This document shows positions 1 through 9,449 of a stretch of DNA of 64,000 nucleotides, piece after piece; within the stretch, counting starts at the first letter, position 1, and each line of letters starts with the position of its first letter. Under the pieces are notes generated by a model. It was given only the letters and a program-made list of their open reading frames with translations. It did not search any database and was not told the DNA's origin. The translations under genes and the position numbers were made by a program. Origin of the DNA: DASPKM01 sp035628135 (GTDB lineage Bacteria > Bacteroidota > Bacteroidia > Chitinophagales > Chitinophagaceae); NCBI GenBank assembly GCA_035628135.1, contig DASPKM010000006.1, positions 558,001 through 622,000 on the forward strand, written 5' to 3'.

Positions 1-698
1 TGGATGGGATCGTAGCTGTTTTTGTTGACGGTGCCAATAAACTGGTGGTATTCGCGGAGGATCAGCGCAAATTTTTCCGGCATATTGCGCCTCGACAAAA
101 ACGTTGCGAACTCGTTCAGCAGCACGCCATGGTCTTTGCGTTTGCCTGCAGGCTTGGTAATGGCATACGATTTCCAAAAATATTGCTCAGCCTGTTCGGG
201 AAGGTTGGCTTGCATAAACGTGAGCGCCATCTGGTAATAGACCAGCCAGTTGTGATAAGGATAATGCAGGTTGTTGAGCTTTTCAACTTCTCTTAAATAA
301 TAAATAGCTGAATCGTATTGCAGGAGCGTGCGGTAGCAAACCGCTGCTATGTTGTAGTATTTATCAACGATGGAATGTGGAGTGCTCTTCCCGAGCAAGG
401 GGGCCACGGTAGTTTGCAACAGCTGCAGCGCAGCCTTTTTATCGCCGCGCAGGCTGGTGAGGCTTACCCGCTCCAGGTAAAATTTACAGAGCAGGGTATC
501 TCGCCCCAATTTCTCGGCGAGTGCAATGCCCTGGTTAATGACTAAGGCTGCGCTGTCCTGCTTGCCCCTTGCAATCAATCTGCGCGCCAATGCATGAAGG
601 GAGTCGGCCTTTTCCCAGTCTGCCTTTGAATGTGCTGCCGGTTGGCCCAGCGCCGACAGGCAGGCGATCCATAAGACAAAGGTTGTAAGGGATTTCAT
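1..698 (-). CDS. Secreted TPR-repeat protein, 3' end outside window
   Basis: An open frame begins with ATG at 696-698 and stays open to the left edge, giving 232 codons. The N-terminus (MKSLTTFVLWIACLSALGQ) is a signal peptide. The rest is helical with TPR-like spacing, for example repeated D-S-A-x-x-Y and A-x-x-Y-x-x-A patterns around residues 50-200. In Bacteroidota such N-terminal TPR regions often precede a transmembrane segment and a histidine kinase or LuxR-type output domain, but that part is not in the window, so the role is unknown. It is divergent from susC, with about 230 bp between them. Clearly coding; function open. Confidence 0.75.
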   Translation of the reverse strand, partial: MKSLTTFVLWIACLSALGQPAAHSKADWEKADSLHALARRLIARGKQDSAALVINQGIALAEKLGRDTLLCKFYLERVSLTSLRGDKKAALQLLQTTVAPLLGKSTPHSIVDKYYNIAAVCYRTLLQYDSAIYYLREVEKLNNLHYPYHNWLVYYQMALTFMQANLPEQAEQYFWKSYAITKPAGKRKDHGVLLNEFATFLSRRNMPEKFALILREYHQFIGTVNKNSYDPI

Positions 699-928
699 AT
701 TATAATTTACAATTATTCCGCGGTTTAAGGTGTTGTGCGCGCTCTCAAATTTCAGGGAAATCGGCACATTAAAAGTTACCCGTTTGGGTGATTTTTACCG
801 ATTCTCACTTATTTTAGTGCAGCCTTTTGTTGACCTTACAGGTCTTCCGAACGATTCCCATCCAATTCCTTGACAGAACCAACTTATCCACTTCTAAGGC
901 TTTTATTTTTATTACTAAACTAACTGAA

Positions 929-3900
929 ATGAGAAAACTTCTACTGCTTATGGTAGTTGTGCTATTCGCTACAGTACAACTGCTTGCACAGGGCCGGTCC
1001 GTCTCCGGTAAGATCACAGATGAAAACGGGAATGGGCTTGCGGCTGTTTCCGTGACAGTAAAAGGAACGAAGATCGGTACAGTGACGAACTCCGATGGTA
1101 GCTTCACCCTCAACGTTCCTTCCGATGCCACCACACTTGTTGTTTCTTTTGTTGGGTATGCCGAAGCGGAAATTTCCATTGCGGGCAGGACCAATGTTTC
1201 CACCCAGCTTAGGCCGGTCAGCGGCGACATGAACGAAGTAATAGTGGTAGCGTATGGTACGCAAAAGAAAGAATCCATTACGGGTTCTATTGCCACTATC
1301 GGCGCCAAGCAATTGGAAAACAGGCTTACCACCAACATTACCCAGGCGCTGGCAGGCGCCGCACCCGGCATCGCCACTACAACAGGTAATGGCCAGCCTG
1401 GCAGCAGCGCGGCTATCAGGATCAGGGGCTTTGGCTCCATCAATGCCAGCAGCTCGCCGCTGTTTGTGGTGGATGGCTTTCCTTATGAAGGATTCATCGG
1501 CGACCTGAACACCAATGACATCGAGAACATTTCACTTTTAAAGGACGCTTCCGCAACGGCGCTGTACGGGGCGCGTGCCGCCAATGGCGTGGTCCTCATC
1601 ACCACCAAAAAAGGAAAATCCGCCGAACCCAAGGTGAACCTCAATGTAACCACGGGTTTTTCGCAAAGAGGCATTTCAGAGTACGACATGGTGGGCATCA
1701 ATGATTATTATCCCGTGATGTGGCGTGCTATCAAGAACAGCCTGATGTACCCGTTGTCCGGCACCGGAATGTCGGAAGCCGCCGCGGCACAACAGGCTAC
1801 CAACACGGTTGCCAATCAATTGGTATACAACCCTTACAATGTGCCCAACAACGCCATTGTAGGAACAGACGGCAAGCTGAATCCCGCAGCCTCGCTGTTG
1901 TACAACGACTTCGATTGGTTCGGCCCCTTGTCGCAAAACGGCGCCAGGCACGAAGCGGCCCTGAGCATTTCGGCCAAAATGAACAAATCTGACTATTATA
2001 TTTCTTTCAACTACCTGAAAGACGAAGGCTTTGTTCTGGCATCTGACTATGAAAGGGTCACTGCACGCGTCAGTCTTAACTCCCAGGTAAAGAACTGGCT
2101 TCGCGCCGGTATTAACTTAAGTGGCATTATTGTGAAGTCTAACCAGGCCAGCGCGGGCGATAACAATGCCAACAGCATTGTAAACCCGTTCGTGTTTGCA
2201 AGGCGCATCGGCCCTATTTATCCCGTGCATGCGTTCAATGCGAGTGGGCAGCCGGTACTGGATGCCTTCGGTGTCCACATGTTCGATTATGGCCAGCACC
2301 CGGGAGCGGTTAACAGGCCGCAAAGCGCATTTCCCGGCAGGCATGTGATTTATGAGACCATGTTAAACGAGAACATATCTAGCAGGAATAGCCTGATTGC
2401 GCGCACATTCCTGGAAGGCAAGATCATGAAGGACCTGACCTTAACTGCCAACGTCGGTCTCGACCTCAACAATACCCGCGGCAAGGGTTTTCAGAATAAG
2501 ATAGTAGGCGATGGCGTAACAGCCGGCGGTACTTCTTCCACGTCTGCCAATGAATTCAGGACCATTTCCGCCAACCAGCTGTTGAATTATAGAAAAGAGT
2601 TCGGTGAGCATACCATCGGCGTGCTGGCAGGGCATGAAAACCAGTGGGTGAATGAAACCTATTTCAGTGGTAACCGCAGGGGCATGAACCTCGACGGTAA
2701 CCAGGAGCTGGTAAATTTTGTAACCATCGGTGGCGTTACCGGCAGCTTTGACCGGTTGCGCAGAGAAGCATATCTCAGTCGCGTGAACTACGATTATGCT
2801 AATAAATATTACGTGGAGCTTTCTTACAGAAGGGATGGCTCTTCCCGCTTTGCACCCGAATCTCGCTGGGGTAATTTTTACTCCATTGGCGCATCGTGGT
2901 TTGCCAAGCGCGAAAATTTCCTTGCCGGCGTAGACTGGCTGAGCGAACTGAAGATCAGGGCTGCCTATGGTACGGTTGGTAATGACGCATTGGATTCTTA
3001 TTATGAATACCAGGCATTGTACGGACTGGGTTTTAACAATGCACAGGAGCCCGGCGCCATTGCCACCAAGCTGAATAATAATGAGCTTACCTGGGAAGTA
3101 AATAAGACCATCAGCCTTGGTATTGATTTCGGTATGTGGAGAAACAGGCTCAGTGGTACAATCGAGCTATTCGACCGCGGGTCTTCTGACCTGCTGTTCG
3201 ACGTGCCGCAAGGTCTATCTTCTGTGGTAACTACCCGTACAGAAAATATCGGCAGCATGTCCAATAAAGGAATAGAAGTACAATTGAATGCCGATGTAAT
3301 TCGTGCAAGGGACGTTAATTGGAGCATACAGCTCAATGCAACGCATATTAAAAATAAGATCACCAAGCTGCCGGGCGGACAACCCATCACCAGCGGAACA
3401 AAGCGGCTGGCAGAAGGCAAGGACATTTTTGCGTTCTACCTAAGGCAATGGTATGGTGTTGATCCTACAGATGGCGCCGGCTTATATTATGCATTGCCCG
3501 GCCTTGCTCCTACACAGTACAGGCTAACAAAAGCGGGTGATACGGTGGTAACCAGTCCAACCAACGCCAGGTTCGATTATTCAGGAACTGCTATCCCGAA
3601 ATTGTTTGGATCTATCGGGACCAATGTCGAATTCAAAGGAGTAGGATTGTCCCTCCTGTTGAACTACCAGATCGGGGGCAAGTTCTACGATGGCAATTAC
3701 CAGGGCATGTTGACGCCTTCTTACGGCGCTTCCCTGCATGCGGATGTATTGAGGTCATGGCAGAAGCCCGGCGATATTTCAGACATACCAAGGTTTGACA
3801 TTGCCGGTTCCACCAACTTCAATTCACAATCTAACAGGTTCCTGATCGATGCATCGTACCTAAGCATCCGTAACATCACATTGTCTTATGGCATTCCCAG

Positions 3901-4075
3901 GAACATACTGGACAAGTTTAATGTTAGCCACTGCAAGTTCTATATATCGGGTGAAAATGTGGCTGTATTCGCCAAGCGGAAAGGCCTGAACCCTGCGGAG
4001 AATTTCAATGGAACCAACAGCGCCATTTATGTACCCAACAGGGTATTGAGCGCAGGCGTGAATGTTACATTTTAA
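929..4075 (+). CDS. SusC/RagA-family TonB-dependent outer membrane receptor
   Basis: A protein of 1048 residues. It has a signal peptide (1-21), a carboxypeptidase-D-regulatory-like domain (about 23-98, with the G-x-V-T-N-S-D-G-x-F pattern), a TonB-box-like stretch at about 102-110 (NEVIVVAYG), a plug domain (about 112-225, with IRIRG and ALYGARAANGVVLITTKKG motifs) and a long beta-barrel ending in aromatic F. SusC proteins import oligosaccharides or peptides across the outer membrane using TonB energy, with SusD as the lid. The frame extends upstream to a TTG at 827, but the ATG at 929 is chosen because it begins the signal peptide. The substrate is unknown: no glycoside hydrolase or FecR-type regulator is adjacent. 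Confidence 0.95.
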   Translation: MRKLLLLMVVVLFATVQLLAQGRSVSGKITDENGNGLAAVSVTVKGTKIGTVTNSDGSFTLNVPSDATTLVVSFVGYAEAEISIAGRTNVSTQLRPVSGDMNEVIVVAYGTQKKESITGSIATIGAKQLENRLTTNITQALAGAAPGIATTTGNGQPGSSAAIRIRGFGSINASSSPLFVVDGFPYEGFIGDLNTNDIENISLLKDASATALYGARAANGVVLITTKKGKSAEPKVNLNVTTGFSQRGISEYDMVGINDYYPVMWRAIKNSLMYPLSGTGMSEAAAAQQATNTVANQLVYNPYNVPNNAIVGTDGKLNPAASLLYNDFDWFGPLSQNGARHEAALSISAKMNKSDYYISFNYLKDEGFVLASDYERVTARVSLNSQVKNWLRAGINLSGIIVKSNQASAGDNNANSIVNPFVFARRIGPIYPVHAFNASGQPVLDAFGVHMFDYGQHPGAVNRPQSAFPGRHVIYETMLNENISSRNSLIARTFLEGKIMKDLTLTANVGLDLNNTRGKGFQNKIVGDGVTAGGTSSTSANEFRTISANQLLNYRKEFGEHTIGVLAGHENQWVNETYFSGNRRGMNLDGNQELVNFVTIGGVTGSFDRLRREAYLSRVNYDYANKYYVELSYRRDGSSRFAPESRWGNFYSIGASWFAKRENFLAGVDWLSELKIRAAYGTVGNDALDSYYEYQALYGLGFNNAQEPGAIATKLNNNELTWEVNKTISLGIDFGMWRNRLSGTIELFDRGSSDLLFDVPQGLSSVVTTRTENIGSMSNKGIEVQLNADVIRARDVNWSIQLNATHIKNKITKLPGGQPITSGTKRLAEGKDIFAFYLRQWYGVDPTDGAGLYYALPGLAPTQYRLTKAGDTVVTSPTNARFDYSGTAIPKLFGSIGTNVEFKGVGLSLLLNYQIGGKFYDGNYQGMLTPSYGASLHADVLRSWQKPGDISDIPRFDIAGSTNFNSQSNRFLIDASYLSIRNITLSYGIPRNILDKFNVSHCKFYISGENVAVFAKRKGLNPAENFNGTNSAIYVPNRVLSAGVNVTF

Positions 4076-4098
4076 CCTATACATTTCAACTTCGAGAT

Positions 4099-5586
4099 AT
4101 GAAAAAAATAACTGTTCTTTTTCTTGCATGTTTTACACTGATGACCTCGTGTAAAAAAACATTCCTCGACACTAGCCCTACCGGCAGTGTTGACGATGCC
4201 GCGATTTTTACTACTACCACCAATGCATCCAACGTTATCAATGGTATTTACAGGTATTTGTATTCGCGCTATGGCGACCAGAATCAACCTGGCCAGGGTG
4301 GTGTTATGCTCGACCTTGATTTTATGGGTGAGGACCTGCATCAATCAGCAGCCACCTGGTATACCACCGCCGGCTCCGGCACCGGTGGATGGGTTAGCCA
4401 AAAGAACGATGGAAGCGGCTGGGTTTCTTATCCTTTCCGTATGTATTATCGCTGTATAGGCAATGCCAATGCATTGATTGAAAACATAGATGCGGCAACC
4501 GGTCCAGATAACGACAAAAAAAGGTTGAAGGCCGAGGGTTTGGTAATGCGTGCATGGGGCTATTTTAACCTGGTGCAGATCTATGCAAAAAGATATGTAG
4601 GCGGCACTACCAACAGCCAGCCAGGCGTATCCATGCCCTTGAGCGCAAAGGATGTGCAGATGCCCCGCGCTACCGTTGAGGAAGTGTATGCACAGATCAA
4701 CAAAGACCTCGACGAAGCGATATCGCTTTTTGCGGGCGCTTCAAATGCTCCCAACAAATCGCACCTGAGCCTGAATGCGGCCAGGGCCATCAAGGCAAGA
4801 GTGGCATTGGTGAAGCAGGATTGGGCTACCGCTGCCACCTATGCGAAAATGGTGATCGACGCGGGCGCTTATTCTTTAATGAGCAATGCGCAATACCAGG
4901 AAGGTTTCAATAACATCGCCAATCCCGAGTGGATCTGGGGTGCATTTGTGCAGGACGACCAGGGTGATACCTTCGGTTCCTACTTCGCACAAATTTCATG
5001 GGATGGCAATACTACTTATATCCGGAGCCGCCCCAAGCGCATCAACTCTGCTTTGTATGCTATGATCTCGGCCACCGATGTAAGGAAGAAAATGTGGGAG
5101 CCTTCCCCCAATGCTACCAACTTCCCGTTGCCGGCGAGCACTTATATCAGGGAGCCTTACATGAGCAGGAAGTTCAAGACCAGGGCGACGCCTACCATTG
5201 GCGATGTTCCTTACATCCGTCTTGCAGAAATGTACCTGATACTGGCCGAGGCCAATGCAAACATTGCAGGCAAGGAAGCCGATGCAAGGGCTGCATTGTT
5301 TACGCTTGCCAAGAACAGGGACCCCAACTATGTGTTAAGCACCAACAGCGGACAAGCTTTGCTGGATGAAATTATGTTCCACCGCAGGGTAGAGTTCTGG
5401 GGCGAAGGTTTCAGGTTCTTTGACCTGAAGCGTTTGAACCTGCCGTTGGAGCGCAATGCGGTGCCCAACTTTGTATCTGCTTCCGTAGGCGGTGTAATGA
5501 GCGTGCCTGCGGGTGACCCCAGGTGGGTATGGGCAATTCCTATTGCGGAGTTGCAGGCGAATCCTAATTCTTCGCAGAACCCGTAG
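4099..5586 (+). CDS. SusD/RagB-family nutrient-binding lipoprotein
   Basis: A protein of 495 residues starting 23 bp after susC, so surely co-transcribed. The lipoprotein signal is MKKITVLFLACFTLMTSC, with Cys18 the lipidated residue. The middle has the TPR-like helices of the family, and the C-terminus has the typical R-R-V-E-F-W-G-E-G-x-R-F-F-D-L-K-R motif at about 432-448. SusD proteins sit on the cell surface and bind the ligand that the SusC barrel imports. Length and motifs are normal. A strong terminator follows 24 bp downstream, so the operon is just susC-susD. Confidence 0.95.
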   Translation: MKKITVLFLACFTLMTSCKKTFLDTSPTGSVDDAAIFTTTTNASNVINGIYRYLYSRYGDQNQPGQGGVMLDLDFMGEDLHQSAATWYTTAGSGTGGWVSQKNDGSGWVSYPFRMYYRCIGNANALIENIDAATGPDNDKKRLKAEGLVMRAWGYFNLVQIYAKRYVGGTTNSQPGVSMPLSAKDVQMPRATVEEVYAQINKDLDEAISLFAGASNAPNKSHLSLNAARAIKARVALVKQDWATAATYAKMVIDAGAYSLMSNAQYQEGFNNIANPEWIWGAFVQDDQGDTFGSYFAQISWDGNTTYIRSRPKRINSALYAMISATDVRKKMWEPSPNATNFPLPASTYIREPYMSRKFKTRATPTIGDVPYIRLAEMYLILAEANANIAGKEADARAALFTLAKNRDPNYVLSTNSGQALLDEIMFHRRVEFWGEGFRFFDLKRLNLPLERNAVPNFVSASVGGVMSVPAGDPRWVWAIPIAELQANPNSSQNP

Positions 5587-5610
5587 CAGGCATACATACA
5601 TTATTGATCA

Positions 5611-5636
5611 GGGCTGCCCTTGCGGGCAGCCCTTTT
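5611..5636 (+). terminator. Intrinsic terminator of the susC-susD operon
   Basis: A perfect 9-bp stem, GGGCTGCCC (5611-5619) and GGGCAGCCC (5624-5632), with loop TTGC and a following TTTT run, 24 bp after the susD stop. The remainder to 5845 shows no gene; it contains only a short GT/GC alternation at 5790-5808. Confidence 0.9.
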
Positions 5637-5845
5637 ATTGGAACCAGGTTCATTAAAAAATCATATCCGACCACCGCAACAATACACAGCAGGAAATTAA
5701 CCATCCACAATACCTGGAATTCGGACCGGTTGATGAACACAACACAGCTCAACAACCATGTCTCGTGGTTTAATCCTACAAAGGAATTTCTGTGTGTGTG
5801 TGCGCGCAATTGTCAGGACCATGCTCAAAATTGATATTTCAATTA

Positions 5846-6373
5846 TCAATGCCGCGGAGGGCGGCCCACGGCCATTTCAAAACGGCAGCAGTTTGGTTCC
5901 CTGTGATAATGCTCGGGGAGGTTATCTGTGTCGACCAACCTAGTGATGCCTAAAAAACTGAAACCCGCGGAGGTATAATGCTGTATCAACCTAGTATTAT
6001 TACCCAATGTGTCCAGTCTGATAAATTGCTTGCCTTTCAATGATGCATAGGTACGCGCCCATTTAACAATAACATCGATAAACCTGTTTCCCCTGAAGCC
6101 AGCGTGGGTGGCGATCCGGTGTATATAAATTGCATTGCCGCAATCCATTTCTCCCCATATTTCCTTATCGCTAAAGGTAATGGCCCAATTGCACGCGATA
6201 ACGTCGTCGATCATTAGTTTCCATTGCCGTCCTTCGCGTATTTCCTCTTGAATAAAGGATTTTGAAAAAACAGGCCATACGACCATTTCTTTCTTTGCCT
6301 GCAGTTTCCTGGCAGTTTCATACAGGTTTAAAATATCCTCGCTATCGGCAAGTGTACATGCATTGATTTTCAT
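5846..6373 (-). CDS. GNAT-family N-acetyltransferase
   Basis: 175 residues. GNAT fold signature: an N-terminal I-x-x-C-T-L-A-D-S-E-D-I-L-N-L-Y segment, a beta4 strand followed by the acetyl-CoA-binding motif A variant G-F-R-G-N-R (about 114-119), and the motif B region G-N-N-T-R-L-I-Q-H-Y-x-S-A-G-F (about 144-158). Predicted cytosolic acetyltransferase; the acceptor substrate cannot be read from the sequence. Standalone gene, convergent with susD, upstream spacing of about 55 bp from the next leftward gene. Confidence 0.8.
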   Translation of the reverse strand: MKINACTLADSEDILNLYETARKLQAKKEMVVWPVFSKSFIQEEIREGRQWKLMIDDVIACNWAITFSDKEIWGEMDCGNAIYIHRIATHAGFRGNRFIDVIVKWARTYASLKGKQFIRLDTLGNNTRLIQHYTSAGFSFLGITRLVDTDNLPEHYHREPNCCRFEMAVGRPPRH

Positions 6374-6428
6374 TGATAACTTTTACGGTGTTTATTACGG
6401 TTGCATACTATACAATTGGTTCAGGCAC

Positions 6429-7178
6429 TCATTGATTAGCTGGCAAACCGTAGCTCATGGTGGGCCGAAGGGCCAATATTTCTACTGTTTGTTTGACAAT
6501 TATGCGATTCACCTTTTCCGGGATAAGCTGCTCTGAACTTCCGTTGAGCAGGGCAGATAAACTTGGATATGTACGCAAACATACATACCGGGGAACAGCA
6601 GCGCCGCTTACCAATCTAAACCACAGTGTTTCGCGTGTAAGCGTGGCTTTATGTTTATTCAATGCGGCTTCAAACTCGGCGGCTGCGCCTGTGAGCAGGT
6701 TTACGGTCACCATCTCAACGCGGGCTGTTGGCTTCGGCACACCATTGCCGATTGAAACATCGGGCAGGTACTTGTACAGCGCGTTTTCCTTGAACTCGCA
6801 ATGCGGCACAACATTGATGATGTTGTCCTTTTCATCCTCTGCCGGCGCCACGCTGCTGTCGAGGCTTGCGGCGGTATGCCCGAATGTTGCATAAACGAAC
6901 CAGCGCTGGCGATCGCTTGCCCAAATACTCCAGCCATACCATACCCATCGATCACCTGCTTTTTTATGCCAATCGAGATGACGGGCATAGCCGGCTTCGA
7001 AATCCACCGTTTTACCATCAAACGGCCGCAGGATGGCAATGCGGGCATATTGGTCTTTTTCAGCCTGGGCCTGCAGTGAAACAGGAAGTAAAAATCCGGT
7101 AACTGCCATACACAGCAGTTTATTGATCCTTCGGCTAAGAGATAAGAAAAGTAGTTGCAATGAAAAGCTTTTTTCCAT
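6429..7178 (-). CDS. Secreted protein of unknown function, paralog of 22816-23487
   Basis: 249 residues with a long N-terminal signal sequence ending near LQAQ (about residue 38). I do not recognise a named family. The mature N-terminal half has a distinctive block: A-G-Y-x-x-H-L-x-W-H-K-x-x-G-D-x-W-x-W-Y-G-W, then A-T-x-G-H-x-x-x-x-L-D and D-N-x-I-N-V-x-P. The same block recurs in the protein at 22816-23487, so the two are paralogs. The conserved His, Trp, Asp and Tyr residues suggest a ligand- or metal-binding periplasmic domain, but that is inference. The next gene upstream (7288-7965) encodes a WYL-type regulator. Confidence 0.7.
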   Translation of the reverse strand: MEKSFSLQLLFLSLSRRINKLLCMAVTGFLLPVSLQAQAEKDQYARIAILRPFDGKTVDFEAGYARHLDWHKKAGDRWVWYGWSIWASDRQRWFVYATFGHTAASLDSSVAPAEDEKDNIINVVPHCEFKENALYKYLPDVSIGNGVPKPTARVEMVTVNLLTGAAAEFEAALNKHKATLTRETLWFRLVSGAAVPRYVCLRTYPSLSALLNGSSEQLIPEKVNRIIVKQTVEILALRPTMSYGLPANQ

Positions 7179-7287
7179 ACGAATGCTGATTGACAGTTTT
7201 AGCTTATGAGTTTTTTCATCAAGAAGTTCGAATCTGTAAAGCTAAATGAGCGTACTGCCAACCCTATGTCAGTGCGTGCGCGGTTTT

Positions 7288-7965
7288 TTAAAAAGTTTTA
7301 ATGTAATCTTCTATTGATAGGTGCTCCTCCGAAGACTGTAATTTTCCCGTATTGATCAATTGAGAGATCATTTTCACCTTAAAGTCTCTATAATCTCCCC
7401 TCTGCAGGCACCACGCATACAAATGCCATTGCGATGTGTAAAAGATCAGGCCAACCGGTTCTATTTCTCTTGTTGTAACCGCGCCGTTATTGTCTGTATA
7501 GCGGATACGCAAAACAGTTTGGCTGGCAATGGCGTTCTGGATGGCGGATAGCCAACCATTGTGATATTTTTCGTCGCCGGCGAGATAGACGATTGTTTTG
7601 GAAGAAAGATTGTCTATCCTGTCCTTGTCCTGGTATTTAAGGATGGCCCTTATTTTATTGAAAGCGGAATCACTATGTTTCGCGATTGAGTAATCTGCAA
7701 ACCTGTTTGCCAGCACCTTTAACAAGAGAAGCGAGTTAGCCTCCTCCCTGGTAAAGGAAAGGGGTGGAAGAAAAAAGCCTTGTGCGATAAAATATCCCTT
7801 TCCCGGCTCCAGGTGAACTGGTATTCCTATTTCTCCGAGTGCTTTGATGTCTCGGTAAGCCGTCCTTTGGCTGATCCCGAATTTTGCGCACAGGTCATGG
7901 ACCCTCGAAAACCTTCTCGATTGCAAAAAAACGATCATTCCCATCAATCTGTCGATCCTGTTCAT
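7288..7965 (-). CDS. YafY-type transcriptional regulator with HTH and WYL domains
   Basis: About 225 residues. The N-terminal winged helix-turn-helix (1-60) carries F-G-I-S-Q-R-T-A-Y-R-D-I-K-A-L, the recognition-helix pattern of DeoR/YafY regulators. The C-terminal half (about 130-210) fits a WYL domain, which senses ligands (often nucleic-acid related) in many regulators; the strand Q-W-H-L-Y-A-W aligns with the family motif. The start at 7965 (MNRIDRLMG) is preferred over an ATG three codons upstream, because homologs begin this way. It may regulate the adjacent leftward gene, since the two are co-directional, but the 109-bp gap leaves this open. Confidence 0.85.
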   Translation of the reverse strand: MNRIDRLMGMIVFLQSRRFSRVHDLCAKFGISQRTAYRDIKALGEIGIPVHLEPGKGYFIAQGFFLPPLSFTREEANSLLLLKVLANRFADYSIAKHSDSAFNKIRAILKYQDKDRIDNLSSKTIVYLAGDEKYHNGWLSAIQNAIASQTVLRIRYTDNNGAVTTREIEPVGLIFYTSQWHLYAWCLQRGDYRDFKVKMISQLINTGKLQSSEEHLSIEDYIKTF

Positions 7966-8012
7966 ATTCAGCAATTACAAATTTGCCCTAAGACTGCAGA
8001 TAAATTACACAA

Positions 8013-8303
8013 TTATCGGCTATAAATCTCCCCCAATGCTTTTCTGAAGCGCATTCCAATAGGGACCTTCAAATCTTCGTATACGATCATATTCCTGTTG
8101 ATGACCGTTATTATCTTTTTAGGCACGATAAAAGATTTGTGCACCCTGATAAAAATATCGCATGGAAGCCAGTCGATCATTGTTTTTATCGAACCTTTGA
8201 ACATAAACTCCTGGTTTGCGGTGGAACTACGGAATGATCCTTCCTGCCCTGGAAGGTCGTCGATGTTTGTAAATACAAAGGGTGTATTATAATCCGGCTG
8301 ATA
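8013..8303 (-). pseudogene. Remnant of a LytTR-type DNA-binding domain
   Basis: The segment on the minus strand encodes the second half of a LytTR domain: S-I-K-T-M-I-D-W-L-P, then F-I-R-V-H-K-S-F-I-V and I-P/V-P-I-G-M-R-F-R-K-A-L. The expected receiver domain and the first half of LytTR are missing. Upstream in the same frame, about 33 codons (including P-F-V-F-T-N-I-D-D) lead directly back to the stop codon of the dioxygenase gene at 8304-8306. There is no plausible start for a functional protein. I read it as a decayed LytTR response regulator; a short ORF could still start at 8204. Confidence 0.65.
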
Positions 8304-8978
8304 CTACCAGCGGTTATTATAGTTCGGTATATTCAATCCCAATAAAATATCTCTGTGGTAATATTGTACTCCATTCAGTGAGGGTCCTGCGCGCAACACT
8401 CCGCTTCCACCTCTCGGGTTTGCAGGTTGCCCGAAATCCGCGAGCAAGGGGTCATCAAAAAAATTGAAATCACTGATATAATATTCATTGATGCGGGGCT
8501 CTTTTACAACGGCGTGTATATGGGCAGGAATAGACTGGCCGGGATAAGGAGCGGGCCTGATCGTATAAAAACTAAATCTTCCCAACGAATCTGTTTTCAC
8601 CCACCCTTTTATATCAGTGTAGTAGCCCTTGTTGTTGGTGTGATAAATATATAAGATCACACCGGGCGCAGGCGATGCGGAATTGGGTTTATAGACCGTA
8701 CCGCTGACATTGATCTTCTTACCTGCTCCGCTTGCAAATGCAGCCAGCGTATCGGTATCATCCAATACTTTTCCTTCGGGATAACGGTTTACGGCATCGC
8801 ACCCGTCGCACCTTCCACCGACTACACCAGGGTGAATGGTCTCATATACAAAATGCTGCACCCAAACACGGAATTCACCGATAAAAACAAAGCACCCTGC
8901 AAAGAGGAAAGCAGCAAAAGTTATCATGGCTAATACTTTCTTTAATCTACTGCTTTTGAGTTTCGCGTTCATACTCAA
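8304..8978 (-). CDS. Membrane-anchored intradiol ring-cleavage dioxygenase-like protein
   Basis: 224 residues. The intradiol dioxygenase beta-sandwich (about 88-180) has the iron ligands in the expected order: a Tyr at 119 or 120, Tyr145, and the H-I-H pair at His153 and His155. The G-x-V-Y start and the P-A-P-G-V-I-L-Y-I-Y-H-T strand also match. Family members cleave catechol rings between the hydroxyls. This one has an N-terminal hydrophobic anchor (about 15-34) and a C-x-x-C motif (Cys57, Cys60), so it would act at the membrane or in the periplasm. No aromatic-degradation genes are nearby; the substrate is unknown. Confidence 0.8.
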   Translation of the reverse strand: MSMNAKLKSSRLKKVLAMITFAAFLFAGCFVFIGEFRVWVQHFVYETIHPGVVGGRCDGCDAVNRYPEGKVLDDTDTLAAFASGAGKKINVSGTVYKPNSASPAPGVILYIYHTNNKGYYTDIKGWVKTDSLGRFSFYTIRPAPYPGQSIPAHIHAVVKEPRINEYYISDFNFFDDPLLADFGQPANPRGGSGVLRAGPSLNGVQYYHRDILLGLNIPNYNNRW

Positions 8979-9086
8979 ACCTACTTACGCAACCATGGGT
9001 TTAAAAAATTTACATTAATTGCAATAAGACAAGAGAATTGAAATGCGTGAACTTATCAGTGGAACATGATCGAAGAGCGAATCAAC

Positions 9087-9449
9087 TTACCGGCGATGCC
9101 TGTTCTTTTGTGATTTCCTTTTTGATGAACCCTTTGTTTTTTTATTCAGCATTTTTTCCAGCTCATTGATCTTTTCATTCCAGAACGACTCATAGAACAT
9201 GATCCAGTCGTAAATCTCCTTAAAACCTTCCGGTTCAAGTTCGCAGTAACGCTCCCTGCCGACGTCATTAATAACTACCAGTTTATTTTCCTGAAGTACT
9301 TTTATATGCTTCGAAATGGCCGGGCGGCTGACATCGAATTCATTGGCCAGGGCGCTGATGGTCAATGCGCCGGCAGACAACAGCATCAGGATCTTTCTCC
9401 GGTTAGGATCCGCAATAGCGCCGAATATGTCCACGTTCTTTTTCTTCAC
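9087..9449 (-). CDS. ArsR-family transcriptional repressor (module 1)
   Basis: 120 residues starting at GTG, whose first G is also the last base of the stop codon of the preceding SRPBCC gene, so the two are translationally coupled. The winged helix carries I-A-D-P-N-R-R-K-I-L, L-A-N-E-F-D-V-S-R-P-A-I-S-K-H-I-K-V-L and a wing ending R-E-R-Y-C. No metal-binding Cys cluster of the classical ArsR type is present. It closes a three-gene leftward operon (VOC, SRPBCC, ArsR). It probably represses its own operon through the inverted repeats at 10421-10462; similar to the regulator at 13545-13901. Confidence 0.9.
   Translation of the reverse strand: MKKKNVDIFGAIADPNRRKILMLLSAGALTISALANEFDVSRPAISKHIKVLQENKLVVINDVGRERYCELEPEGFKEIYDWIMFYESFWNEKINELEKMLNKKTKGSSKRKSQKNRHRR

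Noticed and set aside
827..928. N-terminal extension of the SusC frame to a TTG at 827
   Set aside because: It would put 34 residues ahead of a typical signal peptide at 929.
929..5586. A complete polysaccharide utilisation locus
   Set aside because: Only the SusC/SusD pair is present; no glycoside hydrolase, lyase, sulfatase or FecR/HTCS regulator is adjacent.
5787..5810. GT/GC alternation as a phase-variable microsatellite
   Set aside because: Too short and irregular, and not in a coding or promoter region.
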